Assembly: GCF_932526225.1 (NCBI RefSeq)
Contig: NC_064042.1
Location: forward strand, 14,025,040-14,085,039
From: Nematostella vectensis
Taxonomy: Eukaryota > Cnidaria > Anthozoa > Actiniaria > Edwardsiidae
Length of the DNA stretch: 60,000 bases
Reading direction: 5' to 3'
Shown here: in pieces, positions 9,599-21,300 of the stretch
How the letters are laid out: each line of letters opens with the position of its first letter
Numbering within the stretch: the first letter of the stretch is position 1
The notes under the pieces: generated by a model
The model's input: only the letters and a program-made list of their open reading frames with translations
Told to the model about the DNA's origin: nothing
The model's database searches: none
Program-made: the position numbers and the translations under genes

Positions 9599-9841
9599 AT
9601 GATTGCAGACCGGTTGTGGAGTGCTATGCACGAGGTAGCAGCCGCTGCTAAGCGAGACAAGTCAACTGCGATGCCGATGGGTGAATTATGAAGCTTTGGT
9701 GGCGTTGCTAACCGAAGCCTCGAGTTGTGGCGCGCAGACAGTGAGTGCGTTAAGAGATTCGCCAATGTCGTTCTCCGAGGGCCTACCAACCTCAGAAAGA
9801 CCGCCTCGGCACTACCCGAGCAGACAGCAACCTCCTGTTAG
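9599..9841 (+). pseudogene. Element gene L, short protein with in-frame TGA
   Basis: ATG at 9599 starts MIADRLWSAMHEVAAAAKRD, stops at TGA 9689-9691, and the same frame continues with FGGVANRSLELWRADSECVK to TAG 9839-9841, giving about 80 codons with one nonsense codon. Sense on both sides of the stop in one frame suggests a point mutation. No domain was recognised. It is the last plus-strand gene of the element. Confidence 0.35.
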
Positions 9842-10029
9842 AGACTGATACCCTTGTGCTGTATTTTGGGTGCACGGCAAGACTGTATACACCGGCATCT
9901 CCCGCGTGCGGCACGCCGGCCAGATAGTCCGCGTAATTCCCCCCGATAACGCCCCCGGTGCCTTGGTTCCCACAGAACTGCAGGCTTCCGTCGTATCGGC
10001 CTAAGGGTAGTCCCATCGAGTGTTTCCAT
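9838..10029 (-). other. Possible minus-strand ORF remnant at the element's right end
   Basis: Two overlapping minus frames cover this stretch. The one starting near 10016 contains a Gly-rich segment (GNQGTGGVIGGNYADYLAGV) that looks more protein-like than the alternatives, possibly the end of a fibre-like or other structural gene. The upstream side meets AT-rich DNA within 30 bp, so the gene would be truncated. No function assigned. Confidence 0.2.
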
Positions 10030-11457
10030 ATAGTCGTTTATTTTTGCAGACGACAGTTACGACTAAATGGAGCAACGCCCGACGTCGGCTAGGGAATAGA
10101 GCCTAGGGCTAAGAAAGCTTTTCTGTAGTTTTAGCCTTAGGAGGGCTTCAACCAAAACAAAGTTGTTTACGACATCTAAAATGTATCAGATGTGCAATCC
10201 AGCCACGAAGCAAACATAATTTCTAGAATATTTATTATATTTGTTATATCAATATAAGTATTCTGTACAATCAACCCAACGCTGAAAATTACACTCTACT
10301 GTTAAATAGCTGTGCTCTCTGCTCAAATAACCTGGCTTTCTTTATAACATTTGTTCATTATTATTTTATTAATTAGCTAATATATCCTATTTTTATCGGC
10401 AAAAAAATATATGAAGTGTTTACACAATGTTCTTCTAATTCGATTCCTTTCTCGAAAGCAGGCGTCAATCATAGATTGAGGGGAGGGGCGTAGTTCCCAT
10501 CATTCCCTGCAAACCCTGCTAATAAATGGTGTCCACGCTTTAAAAAAAATGTCTCAAACAACGACTTCAGAGTTTTTGCGAAGGAACGAGGAGTTTTCTG
10601 ACGTCATTAGCTCCATCGCAACCAAAGTGGTAACCATGGCTATCTAAGCCTCACTGATTTCACTGTCCGTGCGAGGTCAGAGAACACAATTCTCATATTA
10701 TGTATACGAATAAATCCTCGGCGTTAAAAACAACCATTAGCGAAAGCATTAAAATACGCAGGTCGAGTAGTCTGTGACACCTTCCGTTATTTGGAGTTTC
10801 TTTAGGTAACGATGTCTTTCCAACAACACAACGAATATATGTCGGGCCTTCCGAGTCAAGGCCGAAAGAACACGAACCTCTCCGAGAGGCCAGAAAGAAT
10901 GCCCGGGGAACAGCTCAGGCTTGTTCTAACCAAGGCTTCTTGAACGGTGGATCATCACCAGGCAACCCATTCCCGCGAATTAAGCAGGAATACACAAGCG
11001 AATGACCGCTAGACCACGGCAAGCATGTGACGCGCGGCTTCGAGGTCTTACTTGGTCATCCTGTGTTTTTTTTCAGCTCACGCCACGGACTGCAAAAACA
11101 ATGAAGAAACACTCAACACGCGGTATTTGATTTGAGAGAGTGAAAGTGTGTTTGTATGGGAGGGAAGGAAGGTAATAATGTCACCATGCCGAAATGATTG
11201 AACGCACTAAAATCCCTTTCCGTCCCCATATTGAGGAGCCTTTGTACTAAAATTCTGTTATGTACATAACTTATTAGCAGTATTTCTATAAATTAATGCA
11301 ACAATATAAACAAAATAAGATCCAGAGATGTCCGTTATAGAGGGCGGCTTGTCAAAGCAAACACTTGGGCCGTTAAGTATTGTCGGGGGAAGAATGGCAC
11401 GATGAAATAAAATAGCTAGTGTTCTACCCACTGGTGTCCGCTTTAAGGAGTTTTTTT
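10030..11457. other. ROBO 3' flank and probable 3' UTR
   Basis: About 1.4 kb without a gene. GC content drops after about 10150, marking the element's approximate right edge. On the minus strand this is the ROBO 3' UTR and downstream DNA. TTTATT (AATAAA on the mRNA strand) occurs near 10366 and 10229 and could serve as polyadenylation signals, giving a 3' UTR of about 1.1-1.2 kb. No other structure seen. Confidence 0.4.
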
Positions 11458-12345
11458 CTAGCTTACCCCCCCGTCAGAGTCGGCGACTGTACTGGTCTTG
11501 ACCGTACTAGCGGTACTCGTGCTTGACTTGCTACTGCTCATGCTACAGCTGTTATAGTCGCTGCCTTGAGCCGAGTCCGTGCTTTGCGGAATCCGCTTGA
11601 CGATCGCGTACTTCTTCTTAGGTACAAGTCTTTGCACCGGGTCCACGCCCCCGATCGCTGACGTCTTTTTCAGCGGTTGCACCACTACACTGGGCGTGGT
11701 CGTGATGGGGGAGTTGGCGTTCCGCGCGTTTCTGGGAACAGGTCTACGCGGTTGTGAGGGTACTATGGGGACAGGGCTGCGGGAGATATTGGGAAGTCCC
11801 ATATCGCTAGCCATGCGACTTGATCCTACCGACGGGGTCCCTGTGCTACCACCGCCCTCGGATCCAGGTCCTCGACGTGTAAACCTCGGCCTGACACGAA
11901 CAGGGGGGAGGTTCTCGACATCCCCTTCGCTTCCAGTCTCCCAACGATTGCGCGCAGCTTTCCTCGGCGGCGCGGGATTGAGGATAGGCCCGCTTGCGTC
12001 GCTCGCGTTAGAGGCGTTGCCTCGCTTCCAGCTGCCTGAATAGGGCGGAGGGTAACCCAGCGAGTCCATTAGACCGTACGTCTCCATGTTAAAGCCGCCA
12101 CACTCGGCCGCCACCCGCACGGCGTTCGCGAAGTCTGCGTCGGTAAAGAAAGACCCTTCGCTGAGCCCTGAGTTGCGTGACGGGCTTGAGCACGGGCTGT
12201 CCTCGTCGGAACCGCTTGTGTTGGTCACGCTCTCCGCCCATTGCATGATGATGTCGCTTGTGATGCCCTCCAGGTCGATAGGCACGGGCTTGGCCTTGCC
12301 GGGCCGCTTGCCACTTGATTTCTTGCCACGGGCAGAGCTTGGAGT
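11458..12345 (-). CDS. ROBO: ROBO exon 17, C-terminal tail and stop
   Basis: 888 nt, phase 0, with acceptor CGCAG|ACT. Basic start, then SEGSFFTDADFANAVRVAAE, a conserved ROBO tail segment, and a second PPxY (GYPPPYSG, about 1329-1332). A long Pro/Ser/Arg-rich region and a Ser/Thr tail end at TAG 11460-11458. Confidence 0.88.
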   Translation of the reverse strand, partial: TPSSARGKKSSGKRPGKAKPVPIDLEGITSDIIMQWAESVTNTSGSDEDSPCSSPSRNSGLSEGSFFTDADFANAVRVAAECGGFNMETYGLMDSLGYPPPYSGSWKRGNASNASDASGPILNPAPPRKAARNRWETGSEGDVENLPPVRVRPRFTRRGPGSEGGGSTGTPSVGSSRMASDMGLPNISRSPVPIVPSQPRRPVPRNARNANSPITTTPSVVVQPLKKTSAIGGVDPVQRLVPKKKYAIVKRIPQSTDSAQGSDYNSCSMSSSKSSTSTASTVKTSTVADSDGGVS

Positions 12346-15300
12346 CTGCGTGACACAAAGAGTGGGTTACAACAGGGCGCAAGATCACACGTTGACCCGA
12401 CTTGCGTTACCTGTGTTTCCGTAGGATATGACACTCTTGACAAATGAGATATCACTAACGAACTACAATTGCCTACAACAAAAACGGCTCGCTTCTATTT
12501 TCATTAATTAAATAGGAAAAGTAATAATTTTTTAATGATTAGAATGATAAGGAATAAATTGTTGGGTTATACCTCTGAAACTTGTCATTAATCATTATGT
12601 AGTTTTTTTCAGCCTGGCGAAGTGATATCTTTTACGTCAATCAAGTTAATTTTATCAGGACTAGTTCAGGATTGAGAATTAAGCAAAATGTAAGCATTTC
12701 TATGGTCACGTTCCCCTAGCCGTCTCCGCCGTCGTTGCGTAAGATTCCTAACGGCTGGTTCTCACTAGGACGCAAGCGTAAGCGCAAACGGAAGCAAAAC
12801 GGAAGCGCGACACAAGTGAGCATCGGTCAAACACAAGCGCAAGAAAATCAAGCAGTTGCGTTCTCTTGCGCTCGTTCATGCGTTCCAGTGAGAATCGGAA
12901 AAATACGTGCGCTGCGCTCGCGCTAACGTCCAAGTGAGAACCGACAGTGCTGAATAACGTGTGCGCATGCGCGTGCTCTGGCGGAAACAAGCACAATCGT
13001 AGTGTTGAATCGTTCGAGTAAAGGTACGAAAGGCTGACTTCAGTCGCTGATTTGACTAACTACAGCATTAAAACCATACTGTACAAAAGATGACAGATTT
13101 GTGTGATAATGAGGGAGTCATAAAGAAAATTATAGCCTTATGTTTGGTCTAGTTTTCTTAGCATTCGCCAAAATGTGACAGTTTGCCGGTAAAAAGCCGC
13201 CATTTCAAAACAAAAAGGCTGGTTTAACCGCGCGGCACTGGAACTTGTCTTGCGTTTTTCAGCACTGATGTGAGAACCTTGATAACATAAGATCTAAATC
13301 ACTGCAATGTCTTACCCTGGGGTCGGCAGACGCGTGCGACTCTGATAGCGCCGAGGGCGAGGTCGGTCTCCTGGGCGTATGGCGACGACCCATCCCCGAC
13401 ATCCCAGAATCCCCCGTCACGCCACTCATCCCAGTCTTGCCGCTCATGCCTGGTGAAAGAGAGTGACAATTAGTGGTAACGCAATGATCGGCAGGGCGAG
13501 TGGCATGCAGCATTCACGCGGGTGCAAATTAAACAATCTTGGCCAAGGCACGAGTCACGTTGCGCTCCTGTCGCGATGAACTTGGTGCATGGTGCATTAG
13601 GCCCGACAATGATTTAGAAGTCGCACTAAATAAGTCGTGATCAAGAGAGCAGTTAGAGTTGACGTGATGTGAACAGCGAATCAAATAACAGCATTTGATT
13701 AGGCACAAAAAAAGGATAGACGTTTGAATCGGTGTTGCTTTTGTACCTCGGCGCCATGCAGAATTTCGTTTAGAAGTCAAAATGGTAATGCACCCAATTC
13801 AAATAATCAGAGATTCGGAGCGACATAAGCGCGACGTATGAATCGGGTCGAACTCTACATCAGACTTAGTGCTGGACACGCGAAGTTTTTACCCCAGGCA
13901 AATAAAGTAAAACAGTCCATAGTGTTTGATATCACTATACATGGCTGGGAAATAAACTTACCAGTTTTTCCTGTCATGCCGGTATATCCTGTGTAGCCGG
14001 TATAACCAGTCAAACCGGTCATACCACTCATTCCCGTCATGCCGCTCATCCCAGTCATACCAGACTTCATGCTGAAGGGTGGGGAAGGTGGCGGTGACCC
14101 CAGGCTGCTGGGTGGAGGGTGCGAGGGAGGAGGAGGCAGGAGGTCTGCCCAGTTCAAGATGGCGAGGCGAGGTGGTGGCTTCAGGACTTTCTTCCGTCGG
14201 CTGCCACAGCTGGAGGTGGTCTTGCAGCTGCGCTCGCTGAGAGGGGGGCTGGGCGGGCGTAAGCGGCGAGCCTCGGCAAGGGTCATAGCTTTTGGCATTT
14301 CCTTGGAAAAGAAAAGAAAATATTTTCATATCTTATTAGGGGAGGGGGGTTAAAGAGGATGTTATTCTGGAAAAAAATATCTGCACTCAGCTTCCTTATC
14401 GAAGTATCGGGTACATATGGGACGTGCCATTACCTTAACTACTCGCTTAGCTTCCTTATCGATGTTCTGGGTACATATGGGACGTGCCCTTACCTTCACT
14501 ACTCATTTGCCTTCCTTATCGATGTTCTGGGTACATATGGGATGTGCCATTACCTTAACTACTCGCTTAGCTTCCTTATCGATGTTCTGGGTACATATGG
14601 GATGTGCCATTACCTTAACTACTCGCTTAGCTTCCTTATCGATGTTCTGGGTACATATGGGATGTGCCATTACCTGCAAACTTTCTTATCGATGTTCTAG
14701 GTACATATGGGATGTGCCATTATCTTCACTACTCCCTTAGCTTCCTTATGCCTTCCTTATCGATACATATGGGATGTGCCATTACCTTAACTACTCGCTT
14801 AGCTTCCTTATCGATGTTCTGGGTACATATGGGGCGTACCCTTACCTTCACTACTCATTTGCCTTCCTTATCGATGTTCTGGGTACATATGGGATGTGCC
14901 ATTACCTTAACTACTCGCTTAGCTTCCTTATCGATGTTCTGGGTACATATGGGATGTGCCATTACCTGCAAACTTTCTTATCGATGTTCTAGGTACATAT
15001 GGGATGTGCCATTATCTTCACTACTCCCTTAGCTTCCTTAACGATGTTTTAGGTACGTATGGGATGTGCCATTACCAGCATACTTTCTTATCGATGTTCT
15101 AGGTACATAAGGGATGTGCCATTACCTGCTAAGTTATAAAACTACTCGACTGACTTTATCTTTTACGTTCTGGGTACATATGTAATGTGCCTACCTGCAC
15201 TGTTTCTTTGCCTTCCTCATCGATGTTCTGTTTTTCCAGTTCCGTCTCCTTCAGCACTGCCTCGTAAGTGGGTGGCGGGTCAGTGTGAAAGGTAGTGGTG

Positions 15301-18300
15301 GTCGGATTTGGGGTGTTACCCGCCATCTCGAATGACTGAATCTGCAAAGATCAAACAAAGTAAACATCAATGATGTCATCCTAGCAAAATACCAAGTGTG
15401 GAAAACATCAAATACCATCGGCTGTTTTGGGGAAGTTTTAAAAAGAATTTGGTGAATTGAGTATAAAACTTTACATCTGACAGTTATCTTCTGTTTTCTT
15501 CAAATAATTTGTCTCCAATGTTGAACGAAAACAGAAGTGTGGGTATCAAGGGCTCTTGTGTACCCCCAAAAAAAATAATAATAAAAAACAGCTCATCCTA
15601 GACCATCAACAGGGTGATCACATACGCTCCCTAAAATACCACCATACTACCTACCATATTATTTGGCTTGGTTTAACTGGTATTCCTGACAGTCACTAGG
15701 TATTCAGGATGGGTTATGTATAAACTGCCTCAAGAATAGGCTTGGTATTGCAATAGCTTTTATAATAGTTGTGTGACCTACCTTAAGTTTAGGCTTGGTT
15801 TTACTGGTGTCGCTTGACTCGCTAGGCGTCCTGTTAGGGTCTCTGCCAATATTATCTTTCTTTCGTTTAAGGAATTGGTGAGTCGAGGCCAGGGGAGATA
15901 CGTCTACCTCCTCTCTAACATGATCCCTGGGGAGGGTGTGCTCTGAGCCGCTCTTGCTGCATCTGGAGCTTGTAGAGCCTAGCAGACACAGCGGGAACGT
16001 TTAAAACACTTTACTTTGATGTTACTGTGTGTTTGAACCCGTTGAATACAGTTAGGTCAGTGCAAAATATCAATAAGCGTCTCAAAAGTTGAAAAATTGC
16101 TAGTTCCGATAATGTAAACCTTTTTTATTTAATGACATTAGCCCCGCTCTCTAAAAATGCTTGTGATCCCGAGGTTATTGTGAAATCGTGGGTGGCCCAG
16201 TGTGGTCAGCGTATTGCACACTTCAACCACAGATGTCCTTGCAAAAATAGACAGTCATATTTTTAGATATAGACAGTAAAAAGGGAGTGACTGTTCAATT
16301 TTCTTTAATTATTGATTTCGACAACTGAGCATTTACATACTTACCGGCCTCTACAAAGTCGGCAAACTTGCTACTCTTGTTGACAATCTCTCTGTACTGG
16401 TTATTGGGCTGTTGCTCTTGAAGGACGTTGTTGGTCTTGTCCGATTTTCTAGAGTCCATTGATCCGCTCAGGTGGTTCAAGTCTCCAAGACGAGCTCCTA
16501 GAAAAAAAAAAAACATGTTCACGTCACTACCAGACAGTAGTTATTTTGATCATGGAAATCGCGACTTTCAATGCTGTTAGCTTTTAAAGCGACAATCACA
16601 CTAGTTTACTTACAGGGGGCCGATGGAAACCTCAACCGACAAGATACAAAAGAATCTATAAAAATCCGCGTATCCACGGATACTCCAATACACCCCCTAC
16701 TTTTACAAATTTGAAATATTTTTGAATAAGTTTCTCATAAAAAAAATCACCGGAGATTGTTAATCGACCGGAGGTAAACTGGTGACATGGTAGTATATCT
16801 TATTTAAGCGGTCAATCGACCAGCCATCGCCAGGGTCTTTCTCTCATTGTCCCTGAGGTAATGAGAGGGGTGGACCTTGACGTGTGACAATGAGCTCGAC
16901 TAAAGCATGATCAATTTACCTGCAAGGGAGTTCAGTGGAATCTTATTAGGAAAATCAATGCTTGCACTGGACCCGCCTCGACGGGCACAGCAACTGGTCA
17001 TCTGCCGGCTACACTCCAGGGATGATGCGCTTGTCCGGTTATTGGCTAGGTGGGACACATCTGTCGGCTGGGTTTGATCCATCCACAGGGTCATGGGTGC
17101 TGCGGGGCTTGTGGGCGTGCGGTTAGAGTCATCTAAGGGGCGTGCTGAGAAGATATGAAAGGTCAGAGAGTTTATGTGTTATTACTTTACACATGCACTT
17201 TTACATAACTTGTACTCGAAAACCAATATGTTCTAGGCAGCATATGAACGGCTGAATTATGGTATCTTTTCTTTTCGAATAAAAACAAGACTATCAGAAC
17301 ATTTCATCGAAATTAGGTAAGAATTTAACGCTTAAAAAGTAGTATTTAGTAACGCTCTCCTTGCTATCAGTGTCGTTCCTACTTTAACACAAAAAGCAGA
17401 AAACCTGTTGCCCCTTGACAGTGCAAGGTGCCTAGAGAGACCACCTTAAAAGTTTTGTAAAGAAAGCCAATTCAAATCAACAAGGACGCGAGAAATGTAT
17501 GTGAAGTAAACCAATGAGGATGTGAGAAACGTATAGTATCTGATTGAGCTGAGCTTGACTAGCAAACCAGCGAGGAAAAAATAACAATAATAATAAATAA
17601 AATGCTTAGTGTACTTCAGAGCACGAGATAGTTTCCTAAATATGGAGTTAGTGTCATTTAAAAAAATCTCAAAACTTTATCTTTGCGCCACAAAACACAC
17701 ACAAACATAATTAGACTTAAAGATGATGGACCATTAGGCAGGTGCTCACCTCTTTTGTGTACAGAGTGGGCCCTCTTGTGTCTTTTCCTTCGCCTGTACA
17801 GCAGCAACACAAGGACCAAGAGAAGGATCCAGAAAACCCCGCCCAACACTGCTATGAACCAGGGCTGCCTTACAAACGCCTTCACCTTAGACCACGTATC
17901 ACCACCCGAGGCAGGGATCACTTTCACCGCATTACTCCCGGTTGGGGGCAGGTTATGGCCGCTTGCGCCCAGAACAGCACCTATTAGAAAAAGATCAGTG
18001 AGTTTAGAGAGTTATTTAGTTTCTTATTTACAATAAATGCTCGTTTTAGCGCCGTGGGGGGAGGGGGTGACACAACAGCAATAACTTTATTACAATACAA
18101 GATCTGTTTCTGTCGAACGATCGTAAAATCAAACTGTATCTTCAATTCAATTTTTGTGTCGCTATCATTATTGTCACAGCAGCCGCCAGTGGGTGGGGGC
18201 CTCATTTAAAAATGTGTTAAAACCAGCATAGTGAGTAGCGGTAAAAAAAAAACTTGAAATAACAGGTAAGAAATTCTATGCAAACAGTATTTCTGAATTT

Positions 18301-21300
18301 GTTTAGTAACATATTGTGTTTCCCTGAGATGAGGTCCCCAGGGAGCGGAGGATCCAGGGAGTTTTAGCTTACAGTACTTACCACCTTCATCCTCACTCAA
18401 GGTGGTACTCTTCACTGGGTCACTCTTCGGTCCCTTGTGCTTGCTAAAGAACACCTGTATACGGATGACGTAGCTTGTATTGGACTGAAGCCCGTCCAGG
18501 ACGTATTCACGCACGCCCTCGCCAAACACAGCAATTTGGCGATATGCGCTATTCTCTCCGTGGCGCTTATAGTGAACGTAGAAGCCAGCAGGGGTCTGAG
18601 GTGTGGCCATTATTTGCTGGAAGAGGAAACAGAGAATGAGCTTGGAGCAATGTTTAAAAAATGGATGTTTTTTTTACTGTTACAAGAGCATGGCGCTCTT
18701 GTAAAGACATTGGGTTTGGGTATGGTCGAGTTTCAAATTCCACTATACCCGCTATACAGACGGACTAAAGACAAATGCCATGCTCATTGCAGCGAGAATC
18801 AACTGGAACTTGAAATCAAACAAAAGACAAACTTGTGAGTACTTGCTGGTATTTGAAAACACTTCTATCCACAGTATTTTCCCTCCCTCCTTACTGCTAA
18901 CATTCTTACCTTCCAAGTTATGTTGATCTTGTCATGAGCCATGGGGTGTAACCGTACATAAACTTTTCCACCTCTATCCACAGTGTTATCCCTGCCTTCA
19001 TTCCTGTGCTTGGTGGGGGGCGGTACTGGCACTGTGTTTTCCCGTAATGTCTGTACAGGGTTGATAGTTGTAGTCTGGATGCTAGAGCCTTCTGGTGATC
19101 TCGCACGCACTGCAAACATGTAGCGCACACCCGGCTGCAGTCCTGTCACCCAGTACCTGTAGATGGACAAGAAAGTGAGTACAACTATTGAAGGAACACT
19201 CCGTATCAAATATAACCACTATAAAAAGAAAGGAATGCGGACTGACTAAATCAGTTCAAAGGGACATCTCTCAAAGAACACAATTCAAGGAAAAACTCTA
19301 ACAAATGAAATTTAAATCTAACTATACAAGAAAACCGTCAAAAATCAACAAGATGAGTACAAATGGTTACGATGACTTAATAAATAGTACGACAAACGCA
19401 CACATTGGTCCAGCCTGAAGACCAAGCCATCTTACCTACTTAAACGGCAAAAGAAAAAGGGTCTGACACTATGTGCGTAATAAGCACAACTATGAGGGTA
19501 AACATAGAGCAAAGCTGATGTTATTCCAATTTATATCATCCTAGGATCTAGGATTTAGATCACTGCAAAACCCAATGATTTTATATATTCAGGTGCAGGT
19601 GAAATAAAGTAACCCCCGTTTCTTTGCCAAAATTTTAGAGATGAATATCCTTTGATTTTGACCAAGCTCGAAAAAAATATGTTGATTTTCGGTAAAATTA
19701 ATCAGATTTCGGTAACATTACTTTCATTACGTCATACTGTTTCTTGAAATTTGAATTTGTAAGCATCTTGCTTTTCAAAACCACACATATAAAATATCAG
19801 TATGCGCCTAAAGAAAGTTATTATGTCTATGAAGATTGTAACAGACAGATTTCCTTTTTTTCAGACCTAAAGAATTACCTTAACTAAACTGTACTTGTAA
19901 AAAAAACTACTTGTAAACTTGTGACTTTGAGTACCTACAGTAATTTTGAGAGCATGTGCATAAGGATGGGAAAGAAAAAATACTTAAAATAACAATTACA
20001 ATGACAATTATTACACAGTTCACTAACTCTCTAACCTGTTGGCAGTGACAGAGTCAGCAGCAACCGTCCATGACCCCCCAGCATCGCTGGCTTTCTGATA
20101 CTCCACAATGTAGGTTACAGCAAACTCAGGGGGGTGACTGACTGAGGTCCACAGCAAGAGTACTGCACTCTGTGTGATATTTTTGTCCACTATCAGGTCA
20201 GAGGGCGGGTCAGGGATGAAGATGGAGGAAGTCTTGGGTTTGGTGGAGGTTGAACGTCTTGTAGTCACCCTAGCAGTTGTTGGAATGCCTACAGGAAGAT
20301 CAATAGTTAGGGATACGATTTTTGCTATTCTCAAAGCCTGAAAATCAACAATACCTGAAATGAAGCAATTGAGCCATCGCAAAGTCTAAACGCTTACTTA
20401 CAACCCTTCAATGGAGCTGAAAGTTAACTCGAATGTTTCTCAATATATTAGTTTTATTCTAAGAAAACAACAAGAAAATAAATCAGCGCAACTTTATTTG
20501 GCGGCCAAAAAGCAAAAAAGTTCATTTTCTTCAATTTGGAAGTATCTAATAGACCCCGGAATGGCCCCTAAAACTTACGATCAACAAAAACGATTTCTTT
20601 CATTTTTGGTATGTTATTGGAAAAAGAGAAATTGTTAAAAAAAAAATCCTTGCCCGTGTATGGATTTTTTTCGGGGCGAATTTCAAAGTAGGTAAATAAC
20701 AGAGTGACTGGAAATAAAAATACGCCAATATCTTGGAATTCCTCTTATAGATTTTAATAAAACATCCTCTAATTGTCGAACAAGGTCTGATGTACAATAT
20801 ACTATAGCTTATTTGTTAAAGATTTCCCTGTAGCGAACAGCTCTTCGCGAATAATGAATTTAACGAGCTCACCATTTCGTTGCTATGGAAACAGCAAAAT
20901 GTAAACACGTTACATTTCTATAAAGTTCATCCCTAGCTACAAGGATCCCTGTAGCAGAAGATACAAGTTGTGATTGACAGGATGGTTGGGAATTCGGGAA
21001 ACTGTAATCGAATCTCCTTAAATTAGGGATATGAGAACAAAAGTACTATAGCCTCCCTTGGAGAGAGGAATTCCTATCTATTTAAAGATTTTTCAAAAGA
21101 GGTCTAATCGAGATATTGAACAGTCAGTAAAACCAAAACCACATCTAAAAAACATTTCTAAAGTGCAACAGTATCATTTGAAAGCACCATATCCTTCTGG
21201 TGGTATCTACAGTAGCATACATTCAAAGCATCAGGGTACAGGATGCAAAGAGACTTAGATGCCCGGGATTTACACCATATAGCGAGCATAACAAAGGTTG

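Larger units (their letters stand above)
1040..10030. mobile_element. Decayed capsid/packaging-ATPase virus-like element (Polinton-like)
   Basis: A block of about 9 kb, clearly more GC-rich than the DNA to its right, packed with short intronless genes on both strands: minus 1122-3728, plus 3771-5246, minus 5231-5943, plus 5905-9841. It encodes an A32/FtsK-type packaging ATPase and a probable double-jelly-roll major capsid protein, the core pair of Polintons and Polinton-like or adinto-like viruses, plus coiled-coil and single-TM proteins. Most genes are broken by single stops or frameshifts, so this is a dead endogenous copy. No protein-primed DNA polymerase, retroviral-type integrase or adenain-like protease was found. 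Terminal inverted repeats and target duplications were not identified, so both ends are approximate. The left side runs into the satellite and may continue beyond the window. Class assignment is inference from gene content. Confidence 0.75.
12346..13315. other. ROBO intron 16 with two repeat insertions
   Basis: A 970-bp intron. It holds a 186-bp inverted-repeat element (12757-12942), directly followed by one copy of a dispersed repeat (12943-13174). The remainder is AT-rich and featureless. Confidence 0.75.

Noticed and set aside
14359-15032. Plus-strand frames of 72-122 codons repeating FLIDVLGTYG
   Set aside because: They exist only because the 60-bp repeat unit is divisible by three; the array derives from a ROBO splice junction on the other strand.
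17984-18205. Third FN3 exon of ROBO
   Set aside because: The frame lacks the Trp and Tyr landmarks of FN3 and splice phases already match without it.
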